Below, piece after piece: positions 61,048-64,000 of a DNA stretch of 64,000 nt (the stretch's first letter is position 1; every line of letters starts with the position of its first letter). A model generated the notes under the pieces. It was not told the DNA's origin. It made no database searches and saw only the letters and a program-made list of their open reading frames with translations. The stretch spans positions 210,548 to 274,547 of the forward strand of contig CAUEFI010000001.1 in the NCBI GenBank assembly GCA_958477305.1, read 5' to 3'. The position numbers and the translations under genes were made by a program. Source of the DNA: HGM12998 sp900756495 (lineage in GTDB: Bacteria; Bacillota; Clostridia; Oscillospirales; Oscillospiraceae).

Positions 61048-62775
61048 TTACTCCTCGCCCTGGAGCGCATCGTATCCCTCCTCACCGGTACGGACCTTAA
61101 TGACATTCTCAACATCGTAGATAAAGATCTTGCCGTCTCCGATATTTCCTGTATACAGTGCTTTCTTTGCAGTCGAAACGACCTGCCCGACCGGTACCTT
61201 CGAAACCACGATGTCCACTTGGATCTTTGGCAGCAGGTTCATGGACATCTCGATCCCCCGATAGTACTCCGTCTTCCCTTTTTGAATGCCGCAGCCCAAT
61301 ACCTGTGTCACCGTCATTCCTGTAACACCGATGTCATTCATGGCGGCCTTCAAATCTTCAAACTTGGCCTGATTGCATACGATGGTCACCTTTGTCAGCT
61401 TCACATCCGAGGCCGATATCCCGCTGGGGCCTGAGACAACTTGGACCGGCACTGCCTGATCCATCGCAACGCGGCGGCTGCCCGCACCGAGCTCCACTGG
61501 TTCAGGGTAAGCGTTGTCGCTGGCCACCGCGGTGACGCTGGTGGCCTGCATAAAGTCGGCATAGGCGCTGGGCAAACCGTGCTCGTGGATATCCAGCCCC
61601 TCCAGTTCCTCCTTCGCGGATGCGCGCAGGCCGATTGTGTGCTTGATAACAAAAAATATAATCGTCATGGTCACGGCCACCCAAGCAATCACACAGATAA
61701 CGCCCAAGCACTGTATGCCAAACAAGCGCAGTCCGCCGCCATAGAAGAGACCGCCATCCACTGCCAGCAGCCCTGTCAGCAGGGTTCCCATTGCCCCGCA
61801 GACGCCGTGAACTGAAATAGCGCCTACCGGGTCGTCAATCTTAAGTACTTTGTCAAAAAACTCCACTGCCAGAGGAAGCACGATCCCGGCACAAATACCT
61901 ATGACAGCAGCGCCGCCCACAGAAACCATATCACAGCCGGCAGTCACAGCCACCAAGCCGCCCAGCGCCGCGTTGAAGGTCATAGAGACATCGGGCTTTT
62001 TAAAGCGAATCCAGGTAAACAGCATAGTCGTCACACACGCCACAGCAGCGGCCATGTTGGTCGTACAGAAGATGGATCCAGCGGCAGCCAGAGTCTCGTC
62101 ACCCGTCATGGAGACTGTGGAACAGCCATTAAAGCCAAACCAGCAGAACCAGAGAATAAAGACGCCCAATGCGGCAATCGAGAGGTTATGCCCCAGGATC
62201 GCGCGCGGCTTGCCGTCCTTGCCGTATTTTCCAATACGGGGCCCGAGCATCTTCGCCCCGATCAGAGAGGCAACGCCGCCTACCATATGTACGGCCGTAG
62301 AGCCGGCAAAGTCATGAAAGCCCAGCTGAGCCAGCCAGCCGCCTCCCCAGATCCAGTGCCCAGATATCGGATAGACCACTGCAGAGATCATGAGGGAATA
62401 GATACAATAGGAAATGAACTTTGTACGCTCTGCCATAGCACCGGAGACGATCGTGGCGGCAGTGGCACAGAAAACAGTCTGAAAAATAAAGAATGCGAAA
62501 AACGGCACCCCTTCCGGCAGGATACCGGAATAATCTCCCAGGACAAAGGGATCGAATCCTCCAATCAGAGCCCCTGCACCGCCAAACATGATGCCGAAGC
62601 CCAGCAGCCAGAAAATAGGCGTACCAATGCAAAAGTCCATCAGGTTTTTCATCAAGATATTTCCGGTATTCTTGGAGCGCGTAAAGCCTGCCTCGCACAT
62701 TGCAAAGCCCGCCTGCATGAAGAATACCAATGCTGCCCCCAAAAGGACCCATATGGTGTTGACCGATGAGTACAT
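61048..62775 (-). CDS. amt: Ammonium transporter fused to a PII (GlnK-like) domain
   Basis: 575 aa. Residues about 1-400 are an Amt channel with eleven membrane helices; pore residues are seen in FAMCEAGFTRSKNT, DFAGSTAVHMVGG (first pore His) and GAISVHGVCGAMG (second). After a linker (about 400-460) comes a PII domain (KLTKVTIVCNQAKFEDLKAAM to the end) with T-loop GCGIQKGKTEYYRGIEMSMN and B-loop YTGNIGDGKIFIYDV. PII normally is a separate trimer that plugs Amt according to 2-oxoglutarate and ATP/ADP; here it is tethered 1:1. The position of the uridylylated Tyr51 is Met. AGGAGGAATTGG precedes the ATG. Confidence 0.95.
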   Translation of the reverse strand: MYSSVNTIWVLLGAALVFFMQAGFAMCEAGFTRSKNTGNILMKNLMDFCIGTPIFWLLGFGIMFGGAGALIGGFDPFVLGDYSGILPEGVPFFAFFIFQTVFCATAATIVSGAMAERTKFISYCIYSLMISAVVYPISGHWIWGGGWLAQLGFHDFAGSTAVHMVGGVASLIGAKMLGPRIGKYGKDGKPRAILGHNLSIAALGVFILWFCWFGFNGCSTVSMTGDETLAAAGSIFCTTNMAAAVACVTTMLFTWIRFKKPDVSMTFNAALGGLVAVTAGCDMVSVGGAAVIGICAGIVLPLAVEFFDKVLKIDDPVGAISVHGVCGAMGTLLTGLLAVDGGLFYGGGLRLFGIQCLGVICVIAWVAVTMTIIFFVIKHTIGLRASAKEELEGLDIHEHGLPSAYADFMQATSVTAVASDNAYPEPVELGAGSRRVAMDQAVPVQVVSGPSGISASDVKLTKVTIVCNQAKFEDLKAAMNDIGVTGMTVTQVLGCGIQKGKTEYYRGIEMSMNLLPKIQVDIVVSKVPVGQVVSTAKKALYTGNIGDGKIFIYDVENVIKVRTGEEGYDALQGEE

Positions 62776-62790
62776 TCCAATTCCTCCTCA

Positions 62791-62839
62791 AAATGCAAAA
62801 GGACGCTCGGTTCACCTACACTGGTGAAACGAGCGTCCT
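62791..62839 (-). terminator. Leader hairpin (attenuator candidate) of the amt gene
   Basis: Minus strand: AAGGACGCTCG pairs with CGAGCGTCCTT, one mismatch, then TTCACC with GGTGAA, and a hexanucleotide loop AGTGTA; TTTGCATTTT follows, then the ribosome site. Transcripts from the mapped promoter pass through it before amt. Loop bases A1 and G4 fit the ANTAR-protein target rule. Confidence 0.7.
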
Positions 62840-62853
62840 TGCCTGATGGTCGC

Positions 62854-62893
62854 AGTTTACAGGAAATTTTGCTCAGTGTCAAGAGCAAAATTT
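62854..62893 (-). promoter_or_regulatory. amt promoter with 11-bp inverted repeat around the -35
   Basis: Minus-strand TTGACA (62877-62882), 17-nt spacer, TAAACT (62854-62859). Arms AAATTTTGCTC (62864-62874) and GAGCAAAATTT (62883-62893) enclose the -35 hexamer, a likely operator. It is not a GlnR/TnrA box (TGTnA-n7-TnACA). Confidence 0.7.
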
Positions 62894-62971
62894 CATTTTG
62901 TAGTTTATTTCAGAATATATAACACTATATCAGCAATCTTTATGCAATATTTATTCTATTTTCCTTCATAT

Positions 62972-63670
62972 TTACTGCACCACTGCAACTGATTCTGAAA
63001 TGGCAAGAGAATCTGGTTCTACGGTACATCCGCATGCCAAAATTTTCACACCCGCTGCAGCCGCCCGCCGCAGCGTCTCGCCAAAGGCCGGGTGAGTGCG
63101 ATCGTTTGGTGAAAAGGCGTGAATCCCCTCCATCTGAATGACAAAACACACAGCTGCCTCGTATCCATTTGCGCGGCAGATCATCAGCTCCTCCAGATGC
63201 TTAAGCCCCCGCTCAGTAGGCGCATCGGGAAAAAAAGCATGTCCCTCAATCTCCAGCGTGACCCCTTTGACTTCTACAAATCCCTTCCGCCCATCAGCCG
63301 CCTCCCAGTAGAAATCAAATCTGGAATTACCATATGTCGACTCAGGACGCAGCAGGCGCAGCCCGGGCACAAAGCCTCCGGCCTGCGCCCACTCCCGAAA
63401 AACCCGATTGGGCGCCTGAGCGTCCATATTGATGAGCATGGTCCGCTGAGCAGGCAGCTGCTTCTCCACCGCTATCAGATCATAGGCTGTTTTCCGTGTC
63501 GGCTTATCCGCCGCTTCCAGATAGACCGTCACCCCCGGCAGCAAGAGCTCCCGGCAGCGCCCAGTATTCTTTACATGACAAATCACATCCCTGCCGTCCA
63601 GCTCCACACGTGCAATAAAGCGATTCGGACGGCTCAGGAACCTTCCTTTTACAACATTTTGATAGCGCAT
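62972..63670 (-). CDS. sfsA: Sugar fermentation stimulation protein SfsA homolog
   Basis: 232 aa, standard length. Conserved FLSRPNRFIARVELDG, CHVKNTGRCRELLLPG, and the nuclease-like core NSRFDFYWEAADGRKGFVEVKGVTLE followed by FPDAPTERGLKHLEEL, which resembles a PD-(D/E)xK fold. The name comes from effects on maltose genes in E. coli; the biochemical role is unsettled. Lies after the 5S rRNA terminator with no clear promoter of its own seen. Confidence 0.93.
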   Translation of the reverse strand: MRYQNVVKGRFLSRPNRFIARVELDGRDVICHVKNTGRCRELLLPGVTVYLEAADKPTRKTAYDLIAVEKQLPAQRTMLINMDAQAPNRVFREWAQAGGFVPGLRLLRPESTYGNSRFDFYWEAADGRKGFVEVKGVTLEIEGHAFFPDAPTERGLKHLEELMICRANGYEAAVCFVIQMEGIHAFSPNDRTHPAFGETLRRAAAAGVKILACGCTVEPDSLAISESVAVVQ

Positions 63671-63697
63671 GATACATTCCCCCGGAAATAAAAAGCA

Positions 63698-63729
63698 AAG
63701 CGCCCAATCTCAAATGAGATTGGGCGCTT
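63698..63729 (-). terminator. Terminator of the 5S rRNA unit
   Basis: 15-bp stem AAGCGCCCAATCTCA with a 2-nt centre, then TTTGCTTTTT on the minus strand, right after the 5S gene. Confidence 0.88.
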
Positions 63730-63732
63730 CGT

Positions 63733-63847
<115 letters not shown>

Positions 63848-63848
63848 T

Positions 63849-63877
63849 TACTTTCTTTTGAAAAAGAAAGTAAGCAA
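63849..63877. repeat. Inverted repeat between tRNA-Glu and 5S
   Basis: Arms CTTACTTTCTTTT and AAAAGAAAGTAAG face each other across a very short centre. It may be a processing stem for the 5S precursor; no gene in 63848-63948. Confidence 0.5.
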
Positions 63878-63948
63878 AGAAAACTTCCATAGAACTTTTC
63901 TCTCCTTACCGCCTTTTTCAGCAGCAAGTCGACAATATCAAATTAAAC

Positions 63949-64000
63949 TGGTGACCCGTGGGAGAGTCGAACTCCCGTTTGCGGCGTGAGAGGCCGCCGT
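63949..64000 (-). tRNA. tRNA-Glu (CTC anticodon), 5' part beyond window edge
   Basis: Minus strand reads an anticodon arm GCGGC-CTCTCAC-GCCGC (U33 then CTC), a T arm with GGGAGTTCGACTCTCCC, and a 3' acceptor ending in encoded CCA (63949-63951). The D arm and 5' half are outside the window. Confidence 0.88.

Overview
The window is about 60% GC and carries 59 protein genes, a 5S rRNA gene, part of a tRNA gene, two T-box leaders and no phage, CRISPR array or complete insertion sequence. It looks like an anaerobic, endospore-forming Clostridia chromosome, most probably Oscillospiraceae of the Flavonifractor/Lawsonibacter type. This rests on spoIIAA-spoIIAB-sigF and spoIIR, a nine-gene V-type ATPase operon, a rubredoxin-first (reverse) rubrerythrin, T-box control, and many GTG/TTG starts behind strong Shine-Dalgarno sites. 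The genus is inference.

Layout. 1-7.2 kb: the 3' part of clpB, a small XRE regulator overlapping comEC, then holA, a membrane-anchored unknown, rnmV, and an oxidative-stress pair (reverse rubrerythrin and rubredoxin) behind a Fur/PerR-like box. 7.4-12.5 kb: XRE regulator, GtrA and GT2 glycosyltransferase, GNAT, the spoIIA sporulation operon and a lipoprotein. 12.7-14.5 kb: an ABC-F ribosome-protection gene with a terminator and a three-codon leader ORF. 14.6-21.4 kb: valS with a YcxB-like gene behind a Val-type T-box, then a substrate-binding protein/permease/ATPase transporter behind a Trp-type T-box. 21.4-34.4 kb: EamA exporter, mpg and a HAD phosphatase, pcrA, a P1 peptidase, spoIIR, a GH13 enzyme, and an operon running lrp-type regulator, aminotransferase, thrH, DUF1015, ispE. 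34.6-43.2 kb: V-ATPase operon (stalk H/G, C, I, K, F, E, A, B, D). 43.4-52.7 kb: PadR/HAAS/lipoprotein set, XRE membrane regulator, DUF975, a two-component system, and an xpaC-telA-lemA-TPM cluster. 52.8-64 kb: threonine ammonia-lyase, rpe, recR, asparaginase, flavin reductase, two DUF2812 proteins with a PadR repressor, GNAT, an Amt-PII fusion, sfsA, 5S rRNA and tRNA-Glu.

Points of most interest: (1) two ~166-bp MITE-like repeats, in opposite orientation, flanked by TA like IS630/mariner relatives, each inserted at the very 3' end of a gene so that the stop codon now lies at or inside the element; one splits a former lemA-TPM operon. (2) The ABC-F leader, with consensus promoter, MRK-stop ORF, possible antiterminator and terminator. 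(3) The Amt-PII fusion, whose T-loop lacks the usual uridylylated Tyr, with an inverted repeat around its -35 and a leader hairpin having an A1/G4 hexaloop. (4) A YcxB-like membrane protein between a Val T-box and valS. (5) A rubredoxin whose first metal motif reads C-P-C instead of C-x-x-C.

Coordinates come from reading the sequence; family calls come from recognised motifs, with no database search run.
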